From: Desulfobacteraceae bacterium
GTDB lineage: Bacteria > Desulfobacterota > DSM-4660 > Desulfatiglandales > Desulfatiglandaceae
Length of the DNA stretch: 10,085 nt
Direction: 5' to 3'
Assembly: GCA_013203065.1 (NCBI GenBank)
Contig: JABMQV010000230.1
Coordinates: forward strand, 1 to 10,085
The first letter of the stretch is position 1, and every line of letters starts with the position of its first letter. The notes under the pieces were generated by a model. It did not search any database and had not been told where the DNA came from. It saw only the letters and a program-made list of their open reading frames with translations. Positions 1 through 7,346 of the stretch are shown in pieces. The translations under genes and the position numbers were made by a program.

Positions 1-1311
1 ACCGGGCTGGCTCAGATCAACCCCTTGACCGCCATTGTCGCAGCCTAGGAGGCTGTCCCACATCTCCCAAAATTGCGGAAATGATTTGTTGACGCACCCT
101 GCTTCCGCTATTTTGATTCCGGGGACCTTCGACCCAACCACAGCCAGGCTCATGGCTATCCGGTGATCGTCATTGGGGTCCACCACCGCCCCGGAAAGCG
201 GGCCACCACCATGAATGATCAGGCCATCGGGCAATTCCTCTATAAGGCCACCCAGCTTTCCCAATTCCAGGGCGATGCTGGACAGACGGTCACTCTCCTT
301 GTGGCGGAGATGGGCCACGTTCCGAATGGCGGTCCTGCCATGGGCAAAAAGGGAAACAGCCGCCAGCGTGGGGACCATGTCGGGCATGGAACCCATGTCG
401 GCATCTATCCCGGAGAGGGCCCCCCCACGAACGATCACCCGATCTGTTTGTTTTTCAACCCTGCAACCCATTTCCTCGAGGATCCGGAGAAAATCAACAT
501 CCCCCTGTCTGGTTGCAAAAGGACGTATACTCTCTGTGGTTATTGTGCCGCCTGTGACGGCGGCTGCAGCCCAAAAATAAGAAGCACTTGAGACATCCCC
601 CTCAATGGTGAAATGACGCGGTCCATATCTTTGACCCGACGCAACCCTGAAATAGGAGTATCCTTCGCGGACAAAATGAACGCCGAACTGTTCCATCACA
701 TCAAGGGTGAGGTCCACATAGGGTTTGGAAACCAGTTCACCTCTTACCTCAATTTCGATATCCCCTTTAGCATAAGGCGCGGAGAGTAACAGCGATGAGA
801 CATACTGGCTGCTTTGCCGCCCGGGAAGCTCCACTTTGCCACCGGTAATACCCTTCGCTTTAATAAGTACGGGTGGAAAGCCCTCTTCGTTCACATATGC
901 GGCCTCAACTCCCAATTGGTTCAATGCTCCAACGAGATCTGAGATCGGCCTTTCATTCATTCGGCGAGAACCGGTTATCAAGAATTCTCCTCTGGCAAGA
1001 CCCACCACCGAGAGGAGTAAACGATAGGATGTCCCGGAGTTGCCGAGGAAGATCTCTTTTCTGCGCGGACTGTGCTGAAATTTGCCCCCTATCCCTGATA
1101 CCAAGAGCTTATCGCCTTCAGTTGAAATCCGTACCCCTAGTTCTTTTAGGGCATTGGCTGTATAGCGGGTGTCGTCACATTCTAAAAACCCCAGAAGATG
1201 ACTCTCTCCATGGGCCAGCCCGGCGGTTAAAAGCGCTCGGTGGGTCATACTCTTGGACCCCGGCACGCTGACCTTTGCATCAACAGGCTTCTTGGGTTGA
1301 ATTTCTTTCAT
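1..1311 (-). CDS. aroA: 3-phosphoshikimate 1-carboxyvinyltransferase (EPSP synthase), 3' end cut by window edge
   Basis: Transfers the enolpyruvyl group of PEP to shikimate-3-phosphate, the sixth shikimate step, in the cytoplasm. I translated 437 uninterrupted codons from ATG at 1311 to the left edge without a stop; E. coli AroA has 427 residues, so only a short tail is missing. The E. coli active-site set is seen at near-constant offset: PGSKS (K20, S21) with R25, GNSGT-x-x-R (90-97), R121 in NERP, SSQ (167-169), D311 in MPD, E339 and R342 in KESDR, R384 in DHR, and K409. The residue equivalent to E. coli Pro101 is Leu98. The ATG overlaps the aroE stop as ATGA, suggesting translational coupling; the ribosome binding site is weak. 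It is last of the visible minus-strand operon. Identity is very secure. Confidence 0.96.
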   Translation of the reverse strand, partial: MKEIQPKKPVDAKVSVPGSKSMTHRALLTAGLAHGESHLLGFLECDDTRYTANALKELGVRISTEGDKLLVSGIGGKFQHSPRRKEIFLGNSGTSYRLLLSVVGLARGEFLITGSRRMNERPISDLVGALNQLGVEAAYVNEEGFPPVLIKAKGITGGKVELPGRQSSQYVSSLLLSAPYAKGDIEIEVRGELVSKPYVDLTLDVMEQFGVHFVREGYSYFRVASGQRYGPRHFTIEGDVSSASYFWAAAAVTGGTITTESIRPFATRQGDVDFLRILEEMGCRVEKQTDRVIVRGGALSGIDADMGSMPDMVPTLAAVSLFAHGRTAIRNVAHLRHKESDRLSSIALELGKLGGLIEELPDGLIIHGGGPLSGAVVDPNDDHRIAMSLAVVGSKVPGIKIAEAGCVNKSFPQFWEMWDSLLGCDNGGQGVDLSQPG

Positions 1312-2129
1312 GCTGATTTCTTGAGTGCCTTTTCTACCGCCTTGGTCATCGTTGTGACAGGGGCTTCAAGACCTGTCCACAACCTGAACTGCTCGGCGCC
1401 CTGGTGGATAAACATCTGGAGGCCATCAATTGTCAGACACCCCTGGATTCTGGCCAGTGTCAGCAACTTCGTTTCAATGGGGTTATAAACAATATCCATC
1501 ACAACCATTCCCTTTTTCAACACTTCCTTCGGAACTATACAGTGCCCATCACGTGGATACATCCCTACAGGCGTCGTCTGAATGATCAGTTCCGCATGGA
1601 TGTCTCCCATATCCTTCAGAGGCACAAAAGGGCATTTAAGGGAGTGGGCCAACGCCTCTCCCTTGTGATCAGAACGGTTGGCGATGCACAGATGAACACC
1701 GCCTTCTTTCATGATAAAACCGATGGCTCTCGCAGCCCCGCCTGCCCCGATAATGAGGCAAGTTATTCCAGAGATCTCGATCTTATCTTCCACAGCTCTC
1801 AGGGCGCCCAATGCATCCGTATTGTATCCAACGATTCGATTATCATCATTCACAATGGTATTGACGGCACCTATTTTTTTCGCCAGGTCATCCACGTCAT
1901 CAAGCAATGGGATCACTGCGGATTTGTGAGGGATGGTAACGCTCATTCCCCTAATGCCAAGTGCCTTCATGCCCTCAAGGCAACCGCCGATGTCTTTTGT
2001 CTCAAATGCCAGATACACTGCATTAAGACCGCTTGCCGAAAACGCGGCATTGTGCATGGCGGGACTTAACGAATGACCTACGGGGTAGCCGACCACACCA
2101 TAAAGCGCCGTATGCTGGTCAATGATCAT
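1308..2129 (-). CDS. aroE: shikimate dehydrogenase (NADP+)
   Basis: Reduces 3-dehydroshikimate to shikimate with NADPH. The 273-residue length is typical. The N-terminal substrate domain shows GYPVGHSLSP (14-23, with the shikimate-binding serines), VTIPHK with catalytic K69, and GYNTD with catalytic D105. The Rossmann domain has GAGGAAR (128-134) and an NRS turn (151-153), the usual NADP-selecting motif. The C-terminal GLQMFIHQG (236-244) is the family signature. There is no fused dehydroquinate dehydratase domain. The in-frame stop upstream (TAA, about 11 codons before) fixes the start near 2129. The ATG overlaps the stop of a 21-codon aroD-like relic, and the stop overlaps the aroA ATG, so aroE sits in a tightly coupled run. 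Family assignment is secure. Confidence 0.96.
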   Translation of the reverse strand: MIIDQHTALYGVVGYPVGHSLSPAMHNAAFSASGLNAVYLAFETKDIGGCLEGMKALGIRGMSVTIPHKSAVIPLLDDVDDLAKKIGAVNTIVNDDNRIVGYNTDALGALRAVEDKIEISGITCLIIGAGGAARAIGFIMKEGGVHLCIANRSDHKGEALAHSLKCPFVPLKDMGDIHAELIIQTTPVGMYPRDGHCIVPKEVLKKGMVVMDIVYNPIETKLLTLARIQGCLTIDGLQMFIHQGAEQFRLWTGLEAPVTTMTKAVEKALKKSA

Positions 2130-2191
2130 GGGCTCAGTATCTCTATTATCTTTCTCGTTTTAGCCATAATTGGAACGCAGATCATGCCCAT
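2126..2191 (-). pseudogene. 21-codon aroD-like relic (N-terminus of type I 3-dehydroquinate dehydratase)
   Basis: Between the tyrA stop and the aroE ATG there is a small ORF reading MGMICVPIMAKTRKIIEI then LSP and TGA. The start resembles the first beta strand of type I 3-dehydroquinate dehydratases, which commonly begin like MICVPI-x-x-x-T followed by a helix. Its TGA overlaps the aroE ATG (ATGA), as would be expected of an intact upstream operon gene. A second ATG at 2185 could be the true start. DHQ dehydratase is the only shikimate enzyme missing from this cluster, so I infer that an internal deletion left the aroD start and perhaps its last codons. Alternatives are a chance ORF or an assembly deletion. 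The similarity rests on about 12 residues from memory of the family. Confidence 0.45.
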
Positions 2192-2197
2192 ATTTAC

Positions 2198-2971
2198 TCA
2201 TGCAATATTGTCTCTCAGTTCACCTAGAAATTTCTGCATCTCTTCGTAATCCCTCCCCCTCAAAATATGAGTCAGATACGATAATCGTGAATTAATCTCC
2301 TCTATCTGTCTGATCGTATAAGTGTTAAACATAATTTCAGCCAGCAGCTGATCATCTTCTGAAAGGAGACCTTTTGCAATATCCAGGTGTCTCCTGAATG
2401 TAGTCCCCGGCGCCTCTTGTTTTTTCATGCAGGCGGCAAACACCATTGATGAGGCAAAGGGAACGGAGAGGGAGTAGGCAATGGTCTTGTCGTGCTCTTC
2501 AAATGTGTATTCATAGATGCTCAGATTGAGGCCTTTATAGAAACTGCGGAAGAACATTTTCCCTTCCTCATCAGACTCTGAAATAATGATAGCGTTCTCA
2601 TCACGAAGGTCCCTGATATTGGCAAAGGTGGGGCCGAACATGGGATGAGTCGATACAAACCGTTTCCCGAGGCCCTTGTAGTATTCATGGAGGCCGGTTT
2701 TTACTGATGCAATGTCTGAAAGGATACAGTCTTCCGGTATGTGGGGAAGCGTGGCATCAAATGCCGTATGGATATTGGAAAGGCTTACCGCATTGATCAG
2801 GAGTTGAGGCTCAAATGCTTCAGCCTCCTTAAGGTCAAGAAATCTCTTCACGTTAAAAAAATATTTAAGCTTTTTTCTGTCCGTGTCGTAAACAGCCACT
2901 TCATGATCAAGACAGAATTCTTCAACAAGCCAGGCACCCATGTGCCCGGCACCAACAATAAGAATCCTCAT
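2198..2971 (-). CDS. tyrA: prephenate dehydrogenase (short form)
   Basis: Oxidatively decarboxylates prephenate to 4-hydroxyphenylpyruvate for tyrosine. I chose ATG 2971, giving 257 residues. It has a strong purine-rich site (GGAGAGGAAGG) just upstream, overlaps the pheA stop as ATGA, and begins directly with the Rossmann strand MRILIVGAGHMG (GxGxxG at 7-12). The longer reading from 2995 only adds eight residues translated from that ribosome binding site. D29 at the end of the second strand suggests NAD rather than NADP. Family motifs are DIASVKTGL (86-94) and STHPMFGPT (107-115, with H109); an EEHD segment (158-161) precedes the helical dimerisation region. There is no chorismate mutase or ACT domain, and the length is below the usual 280 or so, as in archaeal-like TyrA. 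Identity is confident; cofactor and any arogenate use are not settled. Confidence 0.9.
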   Translation of the reverse strand: MRILIVGAGHMGAWLVEEFCLDHEVAVYDTDRKKLKYFFNVKRFLDLKEAEAFEPQLLINAVSLSNIHTAFDATLPHIPEDCILSDIASVKTGLHEYYKGLGKRFVSTHPMFGPTFANIRDLRDENAIIISESDEEGKMFFRSFYKGLNLSIYEYTFEEHDKTIAYSLSVPFASSMVFAACMKKQEAPGTTFRRHLDIAKGLLSEDDQLLAEIMFNTYTIRQIEEINSRLSYLTHILRGRDYEEMQKFLGELRDNIA

Positions 2972-4023
2972 GCCACCTTCCTCTCCTTGTAACACCCCAT
3001 CAATCTGAAGTTAGTGGTAATTTCTTTGACTTGTTCGAGTGCCCTTGCTACTTTTTCATCCCGGCTTGATCCCATAAAATCGACGAAGAAGGCATAGTCC
3101 CCCGGCCCCCTTGGAATAGACTCTATCCTTGTCAGGTTAATGCTTTCCTCTGCAAACACCTGGAGGACCCGGAAAAGGGTACCGGCCTTGTGCTCTGTAG
3201 AGAAGATTACAGAACATTTATCACCTTCCCCGTTGTTCTCTTCTCTTGAAAAAACAAGGAATCTTGTCATATTTTTGTCAAGATCTTCCACATTCTCCTT
3301 CATAATCTCAAGGCCATAAAGCTCGGCGGAGAGCCTGCTTCCAATTGCAGCAGAGGCCTTCGGTGCGTCTTCCGCCAGCATTTTTGCTGCACCTGCGGTA
3401 TCATAATATTGGACAGGTTCAAGCCTGTTTCTTGCAAGGAAGTGACGGCACTGTGCCAGGGCCTGCGAGTGAGAATATACGGTACGGATCTCTCTGTGGT
3501 CAGTTCCCGGAAGTGCTAGAAGACAGAGATGGATGGGAAGCTCTACGGCACCCACCACATTGAGGGCCGTATTGATAGTGAGTTCGTTTACCTGCACCAC
3601 AATACCACCCAACGTGTTTTCCACAGGAATAATGCCATTGTCATAGACGCCGGATTCGACCCCTTCAAAAACCTGGGAAAATTCTCGGCAAGGCACGGGA
3701 ATGAAAGAACTGTCCCATTCTCTTGCTGCCACTTCGCTATATGCCCCGTGTTCACCCTGAAATGCAATCAGTTTGCAATCCTCCTCCTGAAGTTTTTTGC
3801 TCTCCTCGATGATATCGCTGTAGACTTTTTCTATAAACTCCGGATGAATCAGGCCAGTTGATTTCCTTGTGATCCTGTGGAGCAGTTCTTTCTCCCTTTT
3901 TTTGTCTTCGATCTGGCTTTTATGTTTCTTGGCCATCAAAGCCAACCCCATCCTGTCACTTAAAAGCTTCAAGATCTTCGAATCAAGGAGATCAATTTCT
4001 TTTCTAATCTCTTTAAGACTCAT
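2968..4023 (-). CDS. pheA: bifunctional chorismate mutase / prephenate dehydratase (P-protein)
   Basis: Converts chorismate to prephenate and prephenate to phenylpyruvate, committing flux to phenylalanine. The 351 residues form three parts. Residues 1-85 are an AroQ-type helical chorismate mutase, with R7, R24 and K35 spaced like E. coli R11, R28 and K39. Residues 85-265 are the dehydratase, with IAFQGEHGAYS, PVENTLGG (133-140), HSQAL (185-189) and the catalytic TRF (253-255). Residues 268-350 are the ACT regulatory domain, where the usual GALV and ESRP phenylalanine-binding motifs read GTLF (281-284) and ESIP (301-304), so feedback inhibition is likely but its strength is uncertain. A good site, AGGGG, lies six bases before the ATG. 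The gene follows aroB by 34 bases and its stop overlaps tyrA. Confidence 0.95.
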   Translation of the reverse strand: MSLKEIRKEIDLLDSKILKLLSDRMGLALMAKKHKSQIEDKKREKELLHRITRKSTGLIHPEFIEKVYSDIIEESKKLQEEDCKLIAFQGEHGAYSEVAAREWDSSFIPVPCREFSQVFEGVESGVYDNGIIPVENTLGGIVVQVNELTINTALNVVGAVELPIHLCLLALPGTDHREIRTVYSHSQALAQCRHFLARNRLEPVQYYDTAGAAKMLAEDAPKASAAIGSRLSAELYGLEIMKENVEDLDKNMTRFLVFSREENNGEGDKCSVIFSTEHKAGTLFRVLQVFAEESINLTRIESIPRGPGDYAFFVDFMGSSRDEKVARALEQVKEITTNFRLMGCYKERKVA

Positions 4024-4057
4024 GACACACCCCTGTACCTTTTGAATAACATTTAGT

Positions 4058-5092
4058 TTACGACTGATTCATTTGATCTATCGTCTGGTTTAGTTCTTTA
4101 ATAGGAATTTCTTCCACAACCGCTTTACCAATGCCCTTCAACAACACAAAACTAATACTCTCACCGCTCCTCTTCTTGTCCCTTCTCAACGCATCAACCG
4201 CCCCCTTTTTATCAAACCGGACTCTGGTTGGAAGCCCCAGCCGGTCCAGAATCCTCACAATTCTTTCTGTGTCTTTTCTCTTGAGATATCCTCGTTTTTC
4301 AGACAGGGTGGCAGCCATCACCATTCCCGCACTGATGGCCTCCCCATGAGGGAGACCCAAATTCTTTTCAATGGCATGACCGAACGTGTGGCCAAAATTG
4401 AGAACCATCCGTTCGCCTTCTTCTTTTTCGTCTTTGTTTACGATGGACGACTTTATGATAAGAGAATCGTAGACGAGTTTTTCTATGACATCCGAATCCA
4501 ATTTGAGCGCTTTTTGATAATGTTCTTCAATATATGAGAACAGGTTGATATCTCCTACGGCGGCCTGTTTTACGATTTCAGCAAGACCACACAAGATCTC
4601 CTTTTTTGGTAAGGACTTCAAAAGATTTGTGTCACAAATAACAAATTTGGGTTGACTGAAAACACCCACCATATTTTTGTATCCGCCGAGGTTGACACCA
4701 TTTTTCCCGCCAATACTGGCATCAACCTGTGAAAGCAGTGTTGTGGAAACAAATCCGAATCTCAGACCCCGCAGATAGGTAGATGCTACAAAACCGGCAA
4801 TATCGCAGACAATGCCGCCGCCGATCGCGACGATAAAGGATGAGCGATCAGCCCCAAGTTCCAAGAGTTTTTCATATATATTTCGGACAGTCTCCAGGTT
4901 TTTTATCTCCTCACCGGTCCCGATCTCTATAACGTCATAGGGTGGAAAATGCTTGGAATAATAATGTTTGACGTTGTTATCTGTGATAATCAGCCCCACC
5001 CGAGCAGGAATATACTCCTGTAGATTCTTGATGCTCTCGCCAAGCAGAACGGTTGAATCTCCTGTATTCCCATGAATCTCCAAGGTCTTCAT
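4058..5092 (-). CDS. aroB: 3-dehydroquinate synthase
   Basis: Cyclises DAHP to 3-dehydroquinate using NAD and a divalent metal, the second shikimate step. The 344-residue length is normal. The N-terminal NAD domain has GGGIVCDIAGFVAS (91-104) and STTLLSQVDASIGGKNGVN (116-134). The metal ligands appear as E172 (GLAEIVK), H235 (NFGHTFGHA) and H249 (LPHGEA), matching the known Glu-His-His site. DKKR (305-308) lies near the C-terminus. The ATG is preceded by GGGGAGAG with about five bases of spacing, a strong ribosome site that supports the start. It follows aroF by 30 bases without any terminator-like hairpin, so the two should share a transcript. Its substrate is the aroF product. Identity is very secure. 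Confidence 0.96.
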   Translation of the reverse strand: MKTLEIHGNTGDSTVLLGESIKNLQEYIPARVGLIITDNNVKHYYSKHFPPYDVIEIGTGEEIKNLETVRNIYEKLLELGADRSSFIVAIGGGIVCDIAGFVASTYLRGLRFGFVSTTLLSQVDASIGGKNGVNLGGYKNMVGVFSQPKFVICDTNLLKSLPKKEILCGLAEIVKQAAVGDINLFSYIEEHYQKALKLDSDVIEKLVYDSLIIKSSIVNKDEKEEGERMVLNFGHTFGHAIEKNLGLPHGEAISAGMVMAATLSEKRGYLKRKDTERIVRILDRLGLPTRVRFDKKGAVDALRRDKKRSGESISFVLLKGIGKAVVEEIPIKELNQTIDQMNQS

Positions 5093-5122
5093 TATCTCTC
5101 CCCACGTCTGACAATTTGGAGT

Positions 5123-6001
5123 CTATGCGATCGATGCAATTGGAATTTCCCGACCCGACACCCAATTCCTGTTTCCATTGCCGCTGTTGATTTCCTTCAT
5201 ATAAGACCGAAGCAGCTGCAATTTCCCCATCAGCTCCGCAAACATCTCAGGCGGCATGGCCTGATCTTTATCACAGAGGGCTTCACTAGGATTGTGGTGA
5301 ACTTCAATCATGACACCGTCTGCGCCGGCCGTCATGGCAGCCAGGCTCATGGGTTCGATGATACTTAGCCTTCCGGTTCCATGAGAGGGATCAACAATGA
5401 TGGGAAGGTGAGAAACCTCCTTGACCGAGGGCACAATGCTCAGATCCAGGGTGTTTCTGGTATAGGTCTCAAATGTCCTTATCCCGCGTTCACAGAGTAT
5501 GACGTTAGGGTTCCCCTCTGCCAGTATGTATTCTGCACAGTTAAGCCATTCCTTCAGGGTGGAATACATCCCCCTTTTCAGGAGAACAGGTTTGTCGACT
5601 TTCCCGACTTCCTTAAGGAGCGTGTAGTTCTGCATGTTTCTGGTACCGATCTGCAAGACATCGGCATATTCACAAACCCAGGACACATCTCGGGGATCGG
5701 TCACCTCCGTCACCACGGGAAGACCCGTCTCTTTCTTCGCCTTCTCAAGGATTTTTAGCCCTTTAAGACCAAGTCCCTGAAAGTCATATGGTGAGGTTCT
5801 GGGTTTGAATGCACCGCCTCTCAGCATATTGCCGCCAGCCTCTTTAACTTTCTGAGCGGTCTTCATGAGTTGTTCCTCATTCTCCACACTGCAAGGCCCG
5901 GCAATCACAACAAAATCCTCACCGACTCTGACACTACCCACCGTAACCACTGTCCGGTGTCTACACTCTCCGTTTAATGATGCGAGTTTAAGATTTGTCA
6001 T
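5123..6001 (-). CDS. aroF: 3-deoxy-7-phosphoheptulonate synthase (DAHP synthase, type I beta)
   Basis: Condenses PEP with erythrose-4-phosphate to DAHP, the entry step of the pathway. The (beta/alpha)8 core is of the KDO8P-synthase-like subfamily: [41 protein letters not shown] and IEVHHNP. Counting from ATG 6001 (292 residues), the metal ligands are C37, H207, E233 and D244, with the same spacing as T. maritima DAHP synthase (C102, H272, E298, D309). There is no N-terminal ferredoxin-like domain of full length and no ACT or chorismate mutase fusion, so allosteric control may be absent; this would fit transcriptional control by the leader just upstream. I prefer 6001, which has AGGGGG 11 bases upstream and sits eight bases past the leader ORF stop. 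ATG 6040 would add 13 very basic residues and cannot be excluded. Confidence 0.94.
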   Translation of the reverse strand: MTNLKLASLNGECRHRTVVTVGSVRVGEDFVVIAGPCSVENEEQLMKTAQKVKEAGGNMLRGGAFKPRTSPYDFQGLGLKGLKILEKAKKETGLPVVTEVTDPRDVSWVCEYADVLQIGTRNMQNYTLLKEVGKVDKPVLLKRGMYSTLKEWLNCAEYILAEGNPNVILCERGIRTFETYTRNTLDLSIVPSVKEVSHLPIIVDPSHGTGRLSIIEPMSLAAMTAGADGVMIEVHHNPSEALCDKDQAMPPEMFAELMGKLQLLRSYMKEINSGNGNRNWVSGREIPIASIA

Positions 6002-6008
6002 GGTATAA

Positions 6009-6248
6009 TCATCCCCCTTTCGTTTTGTCCTTGATCTCATAGCGCCCCATTATAAAAACCCCCTCTCTTATTGTACGAGAAAAGAAAAAGGTTTTTATCT
6101 CCGGCTTTGGGCTATTCAATAAAAAGGCCGGGATCGATCCGTCAACGGCCTCTTCCCATTCAGTCTCTATCCCACCATGGCGAACCCGTATTACTAAGAA
6201 ACAAAAATAAAAATACCGCCAAAAAAGCACTAAAAATAAACGGTTCAT
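6009..6248 (-). CDS. aromatic-rich leader ORF upstream of aroF
   Basis: In the 282-base gap between aroC and the aroF start, an ATG at 6248 is preceded by a good ribosome site, AGGGG with five bases of spacing. Its first codons read [17 protein letters not shown]: residues 5-17 contain five Phe, two Tyr and one Trp, a density expected by purpose rather than chance and similar in kind to the E. coli pheA leader peptide. A terminator-like hairpin follows. Unlike a classical leader peptide, the frame does not stop after the run; it continues for 79 codons through the hairpin and ends in TGA seven bases before the aroF ATG, so it could be coupled to aroF. Tandem TAG-TAA stops lie in the +1 frame right after the run (6196-6191). 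Alternatives are a small membrane peptide or a leader with an indel. The start and aromatic run are seen directly; attenuation is inference. Confidence 0.6.
   Translation of the reverse strand: MNRLFLVLFWRYFYFCFLVIRVRHGGIETEWEEAVDGSIPAFLLNSPKPEIKTFFFSRTIREGVFIMGRYEIKDKTKGG
6052..6098 (-). repeat. inverted repeat / second terminator-like hairpin before aroF
   Basis: ATAAAAACC (6052-6060) and GGTTTTTAT (6090-6098) are perfect 9-bp inverted arms. On the minus-strand RNA an inner stem can form between CUUUUCUC and GAGAGGGG (three G-U pairs), followed by GUUUUUAU, which has the form of a weak intrinsic terminator. It lies between the first aroF leader hairpin and the aroF start, so it may be a second attenuator or a structure affecting aroF translation. 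The stem is AU-rich and weak, and function is uncertain. Confidence 0.4.
6118..6151 (-). terminator. terminator-like hairpin after the aroF leader run (candidate attenuator)
   Basis: Read on the minus strand, AGGCCG (6151-6146) pairs with CGGCCT (6130-6125), with an inner GGA/TCC stem from the self-dyad GGATCGATCC and a one-sided bulge, followed immediately by TTTTTATT. This is the layout of a rho-independent terminator. It lies about 45 to 85 bases downstream of the aromatic codons of the leader ORF and about 120 bases upstream of aroF, where an attenuator belongs. The stem is shorter than that of the aroK leader terminator. Confidence 0.6.
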
Positions 6249-6283
6249 GGCTTCCCCTATCCAACAATTTTCTCGCTGAAAGG

Positions 6284-7336
6284 TTAACTTAAGGTTTTTG
6301 ACCTCAAATAGTGATCCGCCAGCACGATCTTTACCATGGCCTCAAGCACAGGGATAATTCTTGGGATCGCAGAAGTGTCAAATCTCCCCGTAAGCTTCAG
6401 CCTGGCAGGACATTTCTCTCGATCGACAGTATCCTGTTCCCGGTTGATGGAAGGGATGGCCTTTATGGCAGCCCTCACGATGATCTCGTCTCCATTGGAG
6501 ATGCCGCCAAGGATCCCACCGGCCCGATTTGAAACAAATCCATCCGGCGTGATGGGATCATTGTTTTCCGAACCTTTGAGCCTTGCAGCCTCAAAGCCTG
6601 CCCCTATCTCAACGCCCTTAACCGTTCCAACGGACATGACAGCCTTTGCCAAATCTGCATCCAATTTATCAAAGACAGGTTCCCCAAGCCCTGCCGGGCA
6701 ACCTGTGACCAGGATTTCTGAAACGCCACCAAGGGAATCGCCCTCCTTTTTGGCTTTTGACATGACCTCCTCCATCGATTCTACGGCCGTTGGATCGGGG
6801 CAGAACAGGGGGTTTTTCTCGACAAAATCCAGGTTGATTTTTTTGGCCCCGATACCACCTAATTCCAGCGTGTAGGCCATCACCTGTATGCCCACTGGTT
6901 CCAGGATCTTCCCTGCCACCACTCCCGCGGCAACCCTGGCCGCAGTCTCACGGGCAGAATATCTGCCACCACCCCTGAAATCAAAGTGACCGTACTTCCG
7001 GAAGTAGGTGTAATCGGCATGGCCTGGTCGAAAAAGTCGACGAAGGATCTCATACGGTCTGCTGTCCGCATCCCGGTTTCGGATGTAAAGGGTGATGGGT
7101 GCGCCCGTGGTCAACCCTTCAAAAACGCCGGATTGAATCTCCACCTGGTCCACCTCTCTCCGCGGGGTGTCCAGGTGGTGTCTACCCGGCCTGCGACGTT
7201 TCATGTGCCAGACAAAGTCTTCCTGTTGCAGGTCTATCCGGGAAGGACAACCGTCAATAACCGCCCCTACGCCCTCTCCGTGGGATTCACCAAAGGTGGT
7301 GACTCTAAAAATTTCTCCAAAGGAATTTCCAGCCAT
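6284..7336 (-). CDS. aroC: chorismate synthase
   Basis: Eliminates phosphate from EPSP to give chorismate, the last common step, using reduced FMN. The 350-residue length is typical of bacterial monofunctional enzymes. Signatures are GESHGEGVG (16-24, with H19), RPGHADYTY (103-111, with H106), FRGGGRYSARETAAR (120-134), VEIGAGF, and NRAGGILGGISNG, all FMN or substrate contacts in the family. Near the C-terminus the usual RHDP motif reads RFDTSAIPR, a common variant position. The ATG is ten bases after the aroK stop and is preceded by AGGA-type purines. The stop is followed by the aroF leader region, the only long break inside this operon. No promoter was convincing after aroC. Identity is very secure. 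Confidence 0.96.
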   Translation of the reverse strand: MAGNSFGEIFRVTTFGESHGEGVGAVIDGCPSRIDLQQEDFVWHMKRRRPGRHHLDTPRREVDQVEIQSGVFEGLTTGAPITLYIRNRDADSRPYEILRRLFRPGHADYTYFRKYGHFDFRGGGRYSARETAARVAAGVVAGKILEPVGIQVMAYTLELGGIGAKKINLDFVEKNPLFCPDPTAVESMEEVMSKAKKEGDSLGGVSEILVTGCPAGLGEPVFDKLDADLAKAVMSVGTVKGVEIGAGFEAARLKGSENNDPITPDGFVSNRAGGILGGISNGDEIIVRAAIKAIPSINREQDTVDREKCPARLKLTGRFDTSAIPRIIPVLEAMVKIVLADHYLRSKTLS

Positions 7337-7346
7337 ATTCCTATCT

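Noticed and set aside
163..1271. Several plus-strand open frames opposite aroA
   Set aside because: The minus strand encodes a complete EPSP synthase motif set without any stop, so these are antisense shadows.
1404..2069. Long plus-strand frame (221 codons) opposite aroE
   Set aside because: It lies entirely within the well-conserved aroE coding sequence on the other strand and shows no recognisable domain.
2130..2201. 13-codon ORF starting at the tyrA stop (ATGA overlap) in the aroE frame
   Set aside because: It has no family resemblance and ends in TAA before aroE; the other frame with the AroD-like start is more informative.
2972..2995. Eight-codon N-terminal extension of tyrA
   Set aside because: It translates the purine-rich ribosome binding site and the end of pheA; the ATG at 2971 starts directly with the nucleotide-binding strand and overlaps the pheA stop.
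6249..6330. Possible internal promoter before the aroF leader (TTGAGG or TTAACC boxes)
   Set aside because: No -10 box at acceptable spacing leaves room for the leader ribosome site; read-through from aroC is the simpler explanation.
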